A stretch of 64,000 nucleotides of DNA from Bubalus kerabau (GCF_029407905.1 NC_073626.1:83169482-83233481), one strand, 5' to 3'. Shown: positions 34,615 through 45,783, counted from the stretch's first letter. A program made the numbers and translations. The notes: a model not told the origin generated them from the letters alone.

Positions 34615-35876
34615 AAATTCAGACTTAAATTGAAAAAAGTAGGGAAAACCACTAGACCATACAGCTGTGACCTAAATCAAATCCCTTATGAATAAACAGT
34701 GGAAGTGAGAAATAGATTTAAGGGACTAGATCTGATAGACAGAGTGCCTGATGAAGTATGGAATGAGGTTCGTTATATTGTACAGGAGACAGGGATCAAG
34801 ACCATCCCCATAGAAAAGAAATGCAAAAAAGCAAAATGGCTGTCTGGGGAGGTCTTACAAATAGCTGTGAAAAGAAGAGAAGCAAAAACAAAGGAGAAAA
34901 GGAAAGCTATAAGCATCTGAATGCAGAGTTCCAAAGAATAGCAAGAAGAGATAAGAAAGCCTTCTTCAGCGATCAATGCAAAGAAATAGAGGAAAACAAT
35001 AGAATGGGAAAGACTAGAGATCTCTTCAAGAAAATTAGAGATACTAAGGGAACACTTCATGCAAAGATGGGCTCGATAAAGGACAGAAATGGTATGGACC
35101 TAACAGAAGCAGGAGATATTAAGAAGAGATGGCAAGAATACACAGAAGAACTGTACAAAAAAGATCTTCACGACCCAGATAATCATGATGGTGTGATCAA
35201 TGACCTAGAGCCAGACATCCTGGAATGTGAAGTCAAGTGGGCCTTAGAAAGCATCACTACAAACAAAGTGAGTGGAGGTGATGGAATTCCAGTTGAGCTA
35301 TTCCAAATCCTGAAAGATGATGCTGTGAAAGTGCTGCACTCAATATGCCAGCAAATTTGGAAAACTCAGCAGTGGCCACAGGACTGGAAAAAGTCCGTTT
35401 TCATTCCAATCCCAAAGCAAGGCAATGCCAAAGAATGCTCAAACTACTGCACAATTGCACTTATCTCACACGCTAGTAAAGTAATGCTCAAAATTCTCCA
35501 AGCCAGGCTTCAGCAATTTGTGAACTGTGAACTTCCTGATGTTCAAGCTGGTTTTAGAAAAGGCAGAGGAACCAGAGATCAAATTGCCAACACATGTATA
35601 CCTGTGGCGGATTCATTTTGATATTTGGCAAAACTAATACAGTTATGTAAAGTTTAAAAATAAAATAAAATTTAAAAAAAATTGCCAACATCCACTGGAT
35701 CATGGAAAATGCAAGAGCGTTCCAGAAAAACATCTATTCTGCTTTATTGACTATGTCAAAGCCTTTGTCTGTGTGGATCACAATAAACTGTGGAAAATTT
35801 TGAAAGAGATGGGGTACCAGACCACCTGATCTGCCTTTTGATAAATCTATATGCAGGTCAGGAAGCAACAGTTAAA
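34615..35876 (+). pseudogene. BovB pol linker to RT (inverted arm)
   Basis: The plus frames 34699-34920 ('VRNRFKGLDLIDRVPDEVWN', 'TIPIEKKCKKAKWLSGE') and 34821-35621 (266 codons) are well preserved. The second covers 'EFQRIARRDKKAFFSDQCKE', 'ALESITTNKVSGGDGIPVEL' and 'FRKGRGTRDQIAN'. An L1 fragment interrupts it at 35593. BovB coding resumes at 35691 with small indels ('GYQTT' region shifted) and ends at 35876. It lacks the YADD box, which is on the other arm. Confidence 0.92.
35581..35690 (+). mobile_element. 86 bp L1 3' end inserted into BovB
   Basis: Only the last part of a bovine L1 3'UTR is present (35593-35678: 'ggcggattcattttgatatt', then 'gtaaagtttaaaaataaaat' and an A-tail). 'aaattgccaaca' at 35581-35592 and 35679-35690 is the exact duplication. 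Removing the insert restores BovB coding. Confidence 0.95.
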
Positions 35877-35887
35877 TACACAAGAAT

Positions 35888-36841
35888 ATCCTCACTCTAT
35901 TACCAATTACAAATATGTATGGCTACTATTGGGAAATGATACAGATTAGAATCAGTAAATGGAAAAAATATGTAAGTCAGAATTCAGGAAAATGTGTCCA
36001 GTTCACCAAACGTGGAGCTTCTGTTGTCCTCTCCGCATGGAGTCATGGACATATTTCCTTACTAGTACCGATATGAGACAATACACACAACATATTGCCA
36101 GAGTCTTCTCTGGGCAAGATTTAACTCTTTATTACACAGAACTTCTTCTGCTGACAATGCCTAAAAAGAAAGGCTAATTTCAGAACTCTTAATGCTTTGC
36201 CCTTAGGGTTTCCATTTATTTGCATGGTTACAGACTAAACTTTGCATAGGAAAACTTGAAGGAAGAAACATTTTTCATGTTTCTTCAAAGGCAAAAGGAT
36301 TTTTAGGCTGGTGTGATATGACCCTATATTAGACAATTTGTTTCCTATAATTCCTCTTAACAGCATCAAAGAAAGAAGACAATCTGATGAGGAAGTTGAC
36401 GGGGTCACTATGTAAAGTACTAAGACAAAAATGAAATGTCAGTACGTTTCACAAATATAATAAGTAATAGTACAAGTACATTTTAGAAAGAAACAAAAGT
36501 TAAAACTGCCTGTGTTCTAAAGAATAAGTAGGGATGAAAAACAAACTGTAACTGAAAGATCGATATTTTTCTCTTTTGCAGACAAAACAGCTAACACTGA
36601 TCTGCAGACAAAGGAGACAGCAGTATGTTGTCTGAGATCATAGCCATACCCTTATCTCTACATTCTCTTTTGAACAGTAGTGTATATTACAACCAGAATT
36701 ATATTTTAAGAAAATATAACAATATTGTTTTTTTTGGTCCATAGATGGATAAGCAAAAATGAAAAAAAATAATTAGAACTATTGTCCCTTTTGTGTATTT
36801 AAATTTTCATTGAGGACTTTGTAATAACACAATAAAAAGAT
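35888..36841. other. Non-repetitive-looking DNA
   Basis: I recognise no gene or repeat. The 72-codon frame at 35959-36177 has no family resemblance and no flanking exon signals that I trust. Confidence 0.5.
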
Positions 36842-37052
36842 ACCTTTCCAGGTGGCACTAATGGTAAAGAACCCACCTACCAATGAAGGAAACCCAAGAG
36901 ACTGGGGTTCGATCCCTGGGTCGGGAAGATCTCCTGGAGAAGGGTATGGGAACCCACTCCAGTATTCTTGCCTGGAGAAACCCATGGACAGAGGTGCCTG
37001 ATGGGCTATAGTCCATGGGGTCACAAAGAGTAGGATACAACTGAGCAACTAA
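36842..37052 (+). mobile_element. Bov-tA SINE
   Basis: Forward Bov-tA: the head 'ctttccaggtggcactaatg', B-box-like 'ggttcgatccc', and the body 'ccactccagtattcttgcct' to 'gagtaggatacaactgagca'. I saw no unambiguous target-site duplication. Confidence 0.92.
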
Positions 37053-37360
37053 GACTGTATATGAGGAAACACAAGAAGAATTAGAAACGTAACTCCAAAA
37101 TAGAAAACAAATAGTTACTATGCAAAATATTTGAACAGTGACAATTTGTCTAATTATTTTTCAAATGATTATTACATTGCTCTCCAAGGAGATTCAAAGA
37201 ACTTGTTCAGAAAATGTCCTCCAAATATATCCTTAAAGCTATAAAAAAAAGATGTCAAATTGCATGTGGGTCAATCTAACAATTGAATATTTTAATTAAG
37301 AATATATTTTTAGAGCTTGGAAGAAGCATACATAATGCCACAGTCCATTTGAAGAAGGCT

Positions 37361-37589
37361 AGCTACCTATATGGACTTCCCTGGTGGCTCAGATGGTAAA
37401 GAATTTGCCTGCAATGCAAGAGACCCAGGTTTGACTCCTGTGTCAGAAAGATCTCTTGGGGAAGGGATGGCTACCCACTCCAATATTCTTGTCTGGAGAA
37501 TTCCATGGACAGAAGAACCTGGCGGGCTATGGTCCATGGGGTCAAAAAGAATCAGACACGACTGAACAACTTTTACTCACAGCTACCTA
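37361..37589 (+). mobile_element. Bov-tA SINE with target-site duplication
   Basis: Forward Bov-tA, 37370-37580: 'cttccctggtggctcagatg', 'gcctgcaatgcaagagaccc', then the Bov-A body to 'gacacgactgaacaactttt'. 'agctaccta' repeats at 37361-37369 and 37581-37589. Confidence 0.93.
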
Positions 37590-38250
37590 CATAATACCAT
37601 CGATACAGCACACAGTAATAGAAAATAGTGATTTTGTTTCTCAATAACTATGTATTAGAGCTGATCTGATTCAGTCCTAAGAATAATTCTTAAAGTAAAT
37701 GAGAAGCATAGGTGGTTTTTTCATTTAAATTGAACACTAATGGTATCTTAGTCATATTAAAGAATCAAAGTGACAGGGAATGTTTTGCCCCCAATTAAAA
37801 TTTTTTCAGTTTTTCCTTTGCTTAGGACTGAAAGAAAAAAAGCACAATATATAGTTTTGCTTTGTTTAAACATAATGGTAATTCACTAAAGGAGTAGAGA
37901 AAAGGAGGAGAAAGCAAACTGGCTTTATCAGTTGATAGAGAGGCTTGTCTGTCTCTCAAATAGACCCAAATTCACCCAAGTCAGTCCAAAACCCACATTT
38001 CTCTTAGAGTAGACTAGTCTCTTTGACTAGATGCCCATTACTTCTTATATATCACGAGACCTAGTTTTTTACTTTCCAACTTTGACCTAATAGCTCATTT
38101 TTTTTCCTGAAATATTCAACTCTCTTACTTAACCAAAAATTCCATAGAAAGGAAAGATACATTGCTGCTATTGTTCTTAAGACATAAATTTTGAGTTTCT
38201 GCAGTAAGAATCTTCCTCTTCTCATATTTAGGCCTTCTTTGAGGACACAT
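37590..38250. other. Non-repetitive-looking DNA
   Basis: AT-rich; I recognise no gene or repeat. Confidence 0.5.
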
Positions 38251-38977
38251 AGGGTCATAAGTTAGAGAGGAGAATGAAAAAGTTGGCTTAAAGCTCAACA
38301 TTCAGAAAACGAAGATCATGGCATCTGGTCCCATCACTTCACAGCAAATAGATGGGGAAACAGTGGAAATAGTGTCAGACTTTGTTTTTTGGGGCTCCAA
38401 AATCACTGCAGATGGTGATTGCAGCCATGAAATTAAAAGACGCTTACTCCTTGGAAGGAAAGTTATGACCAATCTAGACAGCATATTAAAAAGCAGAGAT
38501 ATTACTTTGCCAACAAAGGTCCATCTAGTCAAGGCTATGGTTTTTCCAGTGGTCATGTGTGGATGTGAGAGTTGGACTGTGAAGAAAGCTGAGCGCTGAA
38601 GAATTGATGCTTTTGAACTGTGGTGTTGGAGAAGACTCTTGAGAGTTCCTTGGACTGCTAGGAGATCCAACCAGTCCATCCTAAAGGAGATCAGTCCTGG
38701 GTGTTCTTTAGAAGGACTGATGCTGAAGCTGAAACTCCAATACTTTGGCCACCTCATGCGAAGAGTTGACTCATTGGAAAAGACCCTGATGCTGGGAGGG
38801 ATTGGGGGCAGGAGGATAAGGGGACGACAGAGGATGAGATGGCTGGATGGCATCACCTACTCGAGGACATGAGTTTTAGTGAACTCCGGGAGTTGGTGAT
38901 GGACAGGGAGGCCTGGCGTGCTATAGGGTCACAAAGAGTCGGACATGACTGAGCGACTGAACTGAACTGAGGGTCAT
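38251..38977 (+). mobile_element. BovB 3' fragment with 8 bp target-site duplication
   Basis: A 5'-truncated sense BovB (38259-38969) carries the pol C-terminal region ('MASGPITSQQIDGETVEIVS', 'MLKLKLQYFGHLMRRVDSLE') and ends in (TGAAC)n. 'agggtcat' lies at 38251-38258 and 38970-38977. The coding frame breaks near 38600, where TGA follows 'KKAER'. Confidence 0.92.
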
Positions 38978-39520
38978 TTAGGAACATAGAGCATAGAATT
39001 CAGGTTCAAATCTACATCCAATACTTATTATTGTTTTAATTTTCAGGATTAAAATTTCAGAGTGTCATTTTCTCAGAGTATCCATTTTCACCTTTTTAAA
39101 GTAAGGTTACTAATAACTTCCTTGCAAGTTCACAGTGAGGATTAAGCAAAGCAACATATGCTTCTTATTTGGTATAATGTTCTTATAGTAGAATCAAAGC
39201 TACAGCCTGAGGTATGGCAACCTGGAGGAATATCTGCTCTGTTTCTTGATTAGAATGCTTTATAGATTCAGACATAATTCCAATGGATACTGGACCAGAA
39301 GACAGATATGAATGGTTACTACTTGCCTGCACTCAGATTTTTTGTCCTTTCCCTTTGTCCACTAAGCCTTTAATCCAAAGTACTATCCATGGTCCCTGGT
39401 TTCCAAACACTAAATTTTTTTCTGAACTCTCTCCTCGGAGCTCTACTGATCATCAAGCTACATCACCTCAGCCTTGCTCTGGCAGGTCTGAATTCTAGTA
39501 TTAGGAAAAATTATTTGCTC
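38978..39520. other. Sparse DNA with a MIR remnant
   Basis: A forward MIR is recognisable across about 38995-39190 ('aggttcaaatctacatccaa', 'cagtgaggattaagcaaagc'). The rest is unrecognised. Confidence 0.5.
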
Positions 39521-39761
39521 TGGAAACTCAGTGCATGTGTATACATGCACGCTCAATTCATGTTTGACTCTTCACTATCCTGTGGACTGTAGCCTGCCAG
39601 GCTTCTATGTCCATAGGATTTCCCAGACAAGAATACTGGAATGGGTTGCCATTTCCTTCTCCACAGAATCTTCCTGATCCAAGAATCAAACTTGCGTCTC
39701 CTGCACTGGCAGGCAGATTCTTTATCACTGAGCCACCTGGCAGCCCTGTGGAAGCTCAGTG
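39521..39761 (-). mobile_element. Bov-tA SINE with 13 bp target-site duplication
   Basis: Reverse Bov-tA at 39534-39748, ending at the right in a tRNA-like head ('tcactgagccacctgg'). The flanks are 'tggaaactcagtg' (39521-39533) and 'tggaagctcagtg' (39749-39761), with one mismatch. Confidence 0.93.
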
Positions 39762-40877
39762 ACCCCTGTAAATAGGCTTCCAGTTTCCCCAACTCACAAG
39801 TTTACCAGGTGTATCTCAACATGTCAAAATCTCAAACTCAACCTAAATTTTCATATTACTATCATTTGTCCTTAATATCCTTCCCAAAGATGTGATCAGG
39901 ATCAGAATGACTATTTTTAATTTCCAACTTTAATAAACTTATTTGCTCATTGCAGTTTCTCAATAACCTTTCCTAGAAAAATAAAGCAATAATCAATCTC
40001 TAACACTTGAACACCCCATCAACTTTAGTACATCCTGGACCCTTGCTATCTCATGTTTTAGATCCATGGCTCCTAGTCTGAATTTTGTCTATCATTTGGG
40101 TCCCAATAGTTCATATTACTCTTACACAGAGACACTTTGGATTACAATCTCAGATTTGAGGCAATTGGTCAATAACATTGATTGATAAAATGAAGGTAAG
40201 TTGGAATGCAGTCAAGCCCATGAAGGTAGAATTACCTGAGACAAATTAGGAATTCCTTTGAGGAGAATGATAGTGCAGGTTACCTCTGAGGGGCAGTGGT
40301 AGCACATGACCCAGGAAAGTTCCAACACCAATGACTCCTTCCCTGGAGCCAGCAAATAATTTTTAGAGAAGGGGATTTCTGTAGGACCTCAGCCCACTCA
40401 TAGTATCTAGAAGTCCTGTTCCACCCGTGACTCTGGAATCTGAGCTACTGCTATTCTTTAATCAATGTTGTCATCAGTGGTATGCAGTAGATAAAATTTA
40501 TATAGTTACTGTGTAGTTGTGTTTTTTTTTTAAACAGAATACTAAGCCTATTTCCAAAACAAAATTCAGTCTTTTTTTTATAAGCTGCCTTTGTTGAAGA
40601 AACTGCTCCTCTCTGCCATTCATATCCATCTGCAATGAAACATACTCTCTCATCTTTATTCACAGTTTCTTCACTTGATCAATTCCAATTTGATTCTACC
40701 TTCTACAAGTCACTAACCACAGGCATATTCTTCTATTACCCTTGATTTACAAATAAGTATTGCTATGAGGGAAAGAGTATGAGGAATTTAAAATCCAAGT
40801 TGATTCTTTCCTTCTTTTTTTGTTCTACTTAGAGTGAGGAGGGAAAAAAATATTTTAAAAGGTGTTAAATACAAATG
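39762..40877. other. Non-repetitive-looking DNA
   Basis: I recognise no gene or transposon. Two short T/A homopolymers lie near 40521 and 40573. Confidence 0.5.
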
Positions 40878-41527
40878 TTTATCAGTTCAGTTCAGTCGCT
40901 TAGTCGTGTCCAACTCTGCAATCCCATGAACCACAGCACTCAGGCCTCCCTGTCCATCACCAACTCCCAGAGTTCACCCAAACCCATGTCCATTTTGTCG
41001 GTGATGCCATCCAGCCATCTCATCCTCTGTCGTTCCCTTCTCCTCCTGCCCTCAATCTTTCCCAGCATCAAGGTCTTTTCAGATGAGTCAGCTCTTCGCA
41101 TGAGATGGCCAAAATATTGGAGTTTCAGCTTCAACACCAGTCCTTCCAATGAACACCCAAGACTGATCTCCCTCAGGATGCACTGGTTTGTTATCCTTGC
41201 AGTCCAAGGGACTCTCAAGAGTCTTCTCCAACACCACAGTTCAAAAGTATCAATTCTTCGATGCTCAGCCTTCTTTATAGTCCAACTCTCACATCCATAC
41301 ATGACCATTGGAAAAACCATAGCCTTGACTAGACGGGATTTTGCTGGTAAAGTAATGTCTCTGCTTTTTAATATGCTGTTTAGGTTGGTCATAACTTTCC
41401 TTTCAAATAGTAAGCATCTTTTAATTTCATGGTTGCAATCACCATCTGCAGTGATTTTTGAGCCCAGAAAAATAAAGTCAGCCACTGTTTCCACTGTTTC
41501 CCCATCTATTTGCCATGTATTATCAGT
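40878..41527 (-). mobile_element. BovB 3' fragment
   Basis: Reverse BovB from the terminus at 40886 to coding sequence near 41517. The minus frame 40940-41494 reads through 184 codons of the pol C-terminal region ('METVADFIFLGSKITADGDC' to 'DKMDMGLGELWELVMDREA') without a stop, unusually well kept for the window. A probable duplication 'ttatcagt' lies at 40878-40885 and 41520-41527. Confidence 0.9.
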
Positions 41528-42001
41528 AGTATTATTTTCTATTTAAAATTATATTTATGCTTCAATCAAATTAAGATTAAAGTAATAGAGGAAGAACTAC
41601 ATTCACTTTTACTTTACTTTCAAACCAAGGACAACAGATTTTTTTTTTTCATTATGGGATGAGATATTGAGAATGTTTATTAAAATGAAATCAGTTGCCC
41701 TTAATTTTTTTGAATAATATTAGCATCTCTAATCAAAATAAATTCTAAGCAGGCTTAAGAGTCTTCTTAAAGTAGCATTCAATATTAATTAAATTTAAAT
41801 TAGAGAAATAAAAGGTATAAAGAGAATTTATAGATTAAATTTGGATCTCAAAATATAAATGTCTTCTATGTTAAAAATTCAAGTTATTACTTACTTGCAT
41901 TTTAAGTTTTCAAATTACTATTTATACTGAAACATATTTTCTTGCCATGGTAAAAGCCATCAAGTCTAAATTCAACATTAAAAAAAAAAACTTCAATATC
42001 C
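41528..42001. other. AT-rich non-coding DNA
   Basis: Very AT-rich (T-run 41640-41650, A-run 41982-41991). I recognise no gene or repeat. Confidence 0.5.
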
Positions 42002-42959
42002 TTTCATGACTAAAAATTCTCAACAAAGTGGATGTAGAAGGAACATACCTCAACATAATAAATAACAAATCAACAGCTAACATCATGTTGAATACTGAAA
42101 GGGTGAAAACTTTTCCTTTAAGATTATAAATAAGACAAGAATGACTAGTCTGATCACTTCAATATAGTATTGGAAGCCTTACCCAGAGCACTTAAAAATG
42201 AAACAAAAGGCATCCAGTTTGGAAAAGAAGAAATAAAATTGTGTCTGTCAGCAGATAGCATGATCCCATATAGAAAAAATTCTGTAGACTCCATCAAAAA
42301 TGGTTACAGCTAATCAATGAATTTAATAAAGTTGCAGGATACAGTATCAATATACAGAGATCAGTAGCATTGCTATACACTAACAGTGAACCACATGGGA
42401 AAAAGCTTTTTTAAAAATTCCACTTACAATAGTATCAAAAACAATAAAATTCTTAGGAATAAATTTAACCAAGGTGATAAAACATCTCAATGCTGAAAAC
42501 TGCAAAACACCGAGGGAAGAAATTCACAAAGGGGAAGAAGACACAAAAGGAAAGATATCCTATGTTCAGACTGGAAGACTTAATATTGTTAAAATGTACA
42601 TATTACTCAAAGGCATCTAAAGATACAATGCAATTCCCATCAAAATTCCCATCAAAATTTGTGGCAGTTTTTCACAAAATCAGAACAAACAATACTAAAA
42701 TCTGTATGGTACCACAAAAGACCCAGACCAGTCAAGCAATCTTGAGAAAGAACAAAGCAGAAGGCATCATACTTTTTGACTGCTAACTATATTACAAAGC
42801 TATGCTAATCAAAATACTATGGTACCAGCATAAAAATTAGACACACCAACCGATGGAACAGAATCATGAGACCAGAAATAAACTCACACATGTATGGTCA
42901 ACTAATATTTGACAACTGTGGGATGGTATACTCTAAGGGCTGAAAGAAAAAGAATGTCA
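42002..42959 (+). mobile_element. Ancient L1 ORF2 fragment
   Basis: Highly diverged L1 RT-to-downstream coding sequence. 'gaaggaacatacctcaacat' matches copies 1-3, 'ggcatccagtttggaaaaga' and 'gttgcaggatacagtatcaa' follow in order, and later 'atggtaccagcataaaaatt' appears. The position of the FADD box reads as a degraded 'SADS'. Frames are shattered. This L1 is far older than copies 1-3. Confidence 0.85.
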
Positions 42960-43705
42960 ACCATACATCTTTATTCCATCAAAACTATAATTAAAAAATG
43001 AATGAAATACATACCTGAATTGAAACAAAAACAAAAACCTAGAAAATCTGACAGTAGCAGAACTGTCTTACAAGAAATTCTGAAGGAAGTTCTTCAAGTT
43101 AAAATGAAATAACACTGGATGGTAACTAGAATCTACATAAAGAATAAAGAACATCATTAAAGTTAACTCCATAAACAAATATAAAAGACAACACATATGC
43201 ATTTTGTTGATAACCCACTTCTTCCTTTGATTTAAAATGCAACTGAATAACTTTAAAATCTGTGTTGAAGGACTTATAACGCCTAAGGATATAATTTGTA
43301 TGACATTACTAGCCAAAGAAGAAGAGAGAGAATACAGAATTATAAATTTCTGTATAATTCAGAAATTTAGCTGGTATAAACTCAAATTAGATTATCTTGA
43401 GTTAATACATTAATTTAAATTCCAAGGCTAACCACTCAGAAACTTGAAACAAATATATACAAAGAGAGAAATGAAAATTAACATGGGAATTCAATGGCAC
43501 ATTATAGAATAAATATATGATACACATAAAAAGCAATAATGGAGTAAAATGGAAAAAAGACAAAAACATTTAGAAAATAAAGACCAAACTGGTAGACATA
43601 AAATCTACATTATTAGTAATTACATTAAGAATAGATATTTTTAAGTCTCCAATCAAAAGAAGAGATTGGCAGGATAAATAAAACATGATCCAACCATATG
43701 GTGAA

Positions 43706-43928
43706 TGTGTATGCATGCATGCTAAGTCACTTCAGTTGTGTCCGACTCTTTGTAACCCTAAGGACTGTAGCCGCCAGGCTCCTCTGTCCATGGGATTCCC
43801 CAGGCAAGAATACTGTAGCGGGTTGTCACGCCCTCCTCCAGGGGATCCTCCTGACCCAGGGATTGAACCTGCATCTCTTACATCTCCTGCACTGGCAGGG
43901 GGCTTGTTTACCATTAGCACCACTTGAT
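43706..43928 (-). mobile_element. Bov-tA SINE in ancient L1
   Basis: Reverse Bov-tA: 'gctaagtcacttcagttgtg' at the left, 'ctcctgacccagggattgaa' and the tRNA-like head ('ttaccattagcaccactt') at the right. It interrupts the L1 ORF2 start region. Confidence 0.92.
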
Positions 43929-44442
43929 GCTTTGAGATGAGTGAAAACAAATCAACATATCAAAACATATGGTAGACTTACATGATAGACACTAACCAAG
44001 AGTGAAAGTAAAATCTATAGCTTTAAATGCTTATATTAGAGGAGAATAATCTCAAAGCAATTACCCAGCCTTCCACCTAAAGAAATAAGAAAAGGAAGAG
44101 CAGATTAAATTCAAAGCAAGCAGAAGGAGGGAAATAAAGTTTAGAGTGGAAATAAACGAAATAGAGAATAAAACGAGAACAGAAGAAAATATTTTTAAAT
44201 CATATATCTGATATAGACTTATTCTGAATATATAATGAAGCTTTACAAATCTATAATGAAGAGACAGTATTTTAAAATGAGGAAAATGATTTAAGAAAGT
44301 ATTTCTTCACAGATGATACACAAATGGTTGGTAATTTTGTGAAAAGATGCTCAGAATCATTAGTCGTCTTTAGAGAAATGCAAATCAAACTCACAATGAC
44401 ATATCATCCCCATCTACGAAGATGTCTAACATAAAAATGGCT

Positions 44443-44664
44443 CCTGCTGCTGCTGCTAAGTCGCTTCAGTTGTGTCCGACTCTATGCGACCCCATAGACG
44501 GCAACCCACCAGGCTCCTCTGTCCCTGGGATTCTCCAGGCAAGAACACTGGAGTGGGTTGCCATTTCCTTCTCCAATGCGTGAAAGTGAAGGAAATGGCA
44601 ACCCACTCCAGTGTCCTTGCCTGGAGAATCCCAGGGACAGAGGAGCCTGGTGGGCTGCCATCCA
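44443..44664. mobile_element. Inverted (palindromic) Bov-A2-type SINE
   Basis: The left part is a reverse Bov-A2 unit beginning with a (CTG)n tract (44446-44457, the complement of the AGC tail), to 'ccatttccttctccaatgcg'. After an 18 bp spacer the same unit returns in forward orientation. The arms 44500-44570 and 44589-44659 (71 bp each) are reverse complements with two mismatches. A normal Bov-A2 would carry a second unit in the same direction. No clear target-site duplication was found. Confidence 0.9.
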
Positions 44665-44847
44665 GTAATAAATATTGGGAAGAATGTGTAAACACTTTGA
44701 ATCCTCATTCTTTGCAAATGGAAATATGAAATAGCACAGCCTTTGGAAAGGCATTTGGAAATGCCTTTGGAAATTTGGAGAACTTTGGAAAACATTCTGG
44801 CACTTTCATCTAAATATTAAAGATAACCATACGATCCAGCAATTATA

Positions 44848-45783
44848 CTCCTATGCCGGGAGCCACCACAGGAGATCCCACCCATGACAAAGATCATGCG
44901 GAGAGCACCTGACAGGCAGGGGCGGAATAGGACTCGAGGGATTCCCTGGACCTGCTCGAGCATCTACCCCGAAACCAAAATCTGTCTGTCTACTGTTTAT
45001 TATATTATGCCTTTCACCAACTCTTCTGACATTTACAGGGGGCTATCCCTGACCACCTTTCTCTGAACAAAATCAACTTAGGCTTCTAATTAATAAGTCT
45101 CCTGGGCTTGAAAGGAGCATTTCAATTCTAACTCCTCTGTTAGCATTTTAGCTTGCTTGGCAGGTGTATCCATACTCTTGCAACTAATGCACATGATTGT
45201 TCACAACATCCCAAGCATAACCTTCGAGCGATAAAAAAGCTTTATTAGAATAATATTGCATTGTTGAGCCAATGTTTGCTACCAAGTTTCCTTATCCCTT
45301 ACCCAATGTGCGCCTGGGAGTGCATTAGGTAATATAGTTGGAATGTAAGAAAAACAAGCAGTAGCCTTGGCATTAGCAACATAAGACCCTTGAGTTAATA
45401 AGTTCTTTCTTTGTTGTAACCCACTGTGCCTTTGCTCCATAAGAATGTAACTTTATTTAATACTTTCTGAGGGAGACACAGATTGGAAAAATAAAGAAGA
45501 AACACTTTAAGGGAAAACAAGTTTTCTGGTTGACCAACCTTTATCAGAAAAAGGTCATAAAAATGCCCTGACTCTGCATGACTCTGTATCTTTCACTCCT
45601 GGAAATATGTAACTCAGGGTATAAAAGCTCCTTCTGAAAATAAAGCTGCAGACCTGGCTTCATCAGATCTTGGTCTCCCCATGTCATTCTCTCTCTCTCT
45701 CCTTTTACTTTCATCTCTCTTGCCAATGATGTTCATCCTGAGGGTATCCCTGGATCCTGCCAGGGCTGACCCCGGTACTCCTA
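44848..45783. mobile_element. Solo LTR of an endogenous retrovirus (class II type, BTLTR1-like)
   Basis: 924 bp (44854-45777) begin TGCCGGG and end CCCCGGTA, an imperfect inverted terminal pair in which the usual final CA reads TA. They are flanked by a 6 bp duplication 'ctccta' (44848-44853, 45778-45783). A TATA box (tataaaag, 45620-45627) and AATAAA (45639-45644) lie on the plus strand near the right end, so the LTR points right. No internal viral genes are present, as expected after LTR-LTR recombination. Six-base duplications fit betaretrovirus-like ERVs. The family name is from memory. Confidence 0.85.
45620..45644 (+). promoter_or_regulatory. LTR TATA box and polyadenylation signal
   Basis: 'tataaaag' at 45620-45627 is followed closely by 'aataaa' at 45639-45644, inside the solo LTR. 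The two signals lie only 11 bases apart. A CT-repeat (about 45689-45702) follows. This would be the core promoter of the former provirus; present activity is unknown. Confidence 0.6.

Larger units (their letters stand above)
33690..35887 (-). mobile_element. BovB with 5' inversion (twin priming), exact target-site duplication
   Basis: The left part, 33701-34614, is minus-strand BovB from the 3' terminus up to the 'IGKGVLQGCILSPCLFN' region. At 34615 the orientation flips: 34615-35876 is plus-strand BovB from 'KFRLKLKKVG.' (endonuclease/linker border) to 'GQEATV', which ends about 45 bp short of where the left part begins. The whole is flanked by 'tacacaagaat' at 33690-33700 and 35877-35887. 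This is the signature of a single insertion event with 5' inversion. A tiny L1 lies inside at 35593-35678. Confidence 0.95.

Noticed and set aside
34110..34652. Continuous 180-codon BovB frame including its first residues
   Set aside because: The frame crosses the inversion junction at 34614; the part to the right of it is antisense BovB, so the N-terminal residues are accidental.
42490..42786. 98-codon frame as a possible host gene
   Set aside because: It falls in ancient L1 ORF2 sequence and reads the wrong frame through it.
44854..45777. Full provirus
   Set aside because: Only one LTR is present between the 6 bp repeats; no viral coding region is seen.
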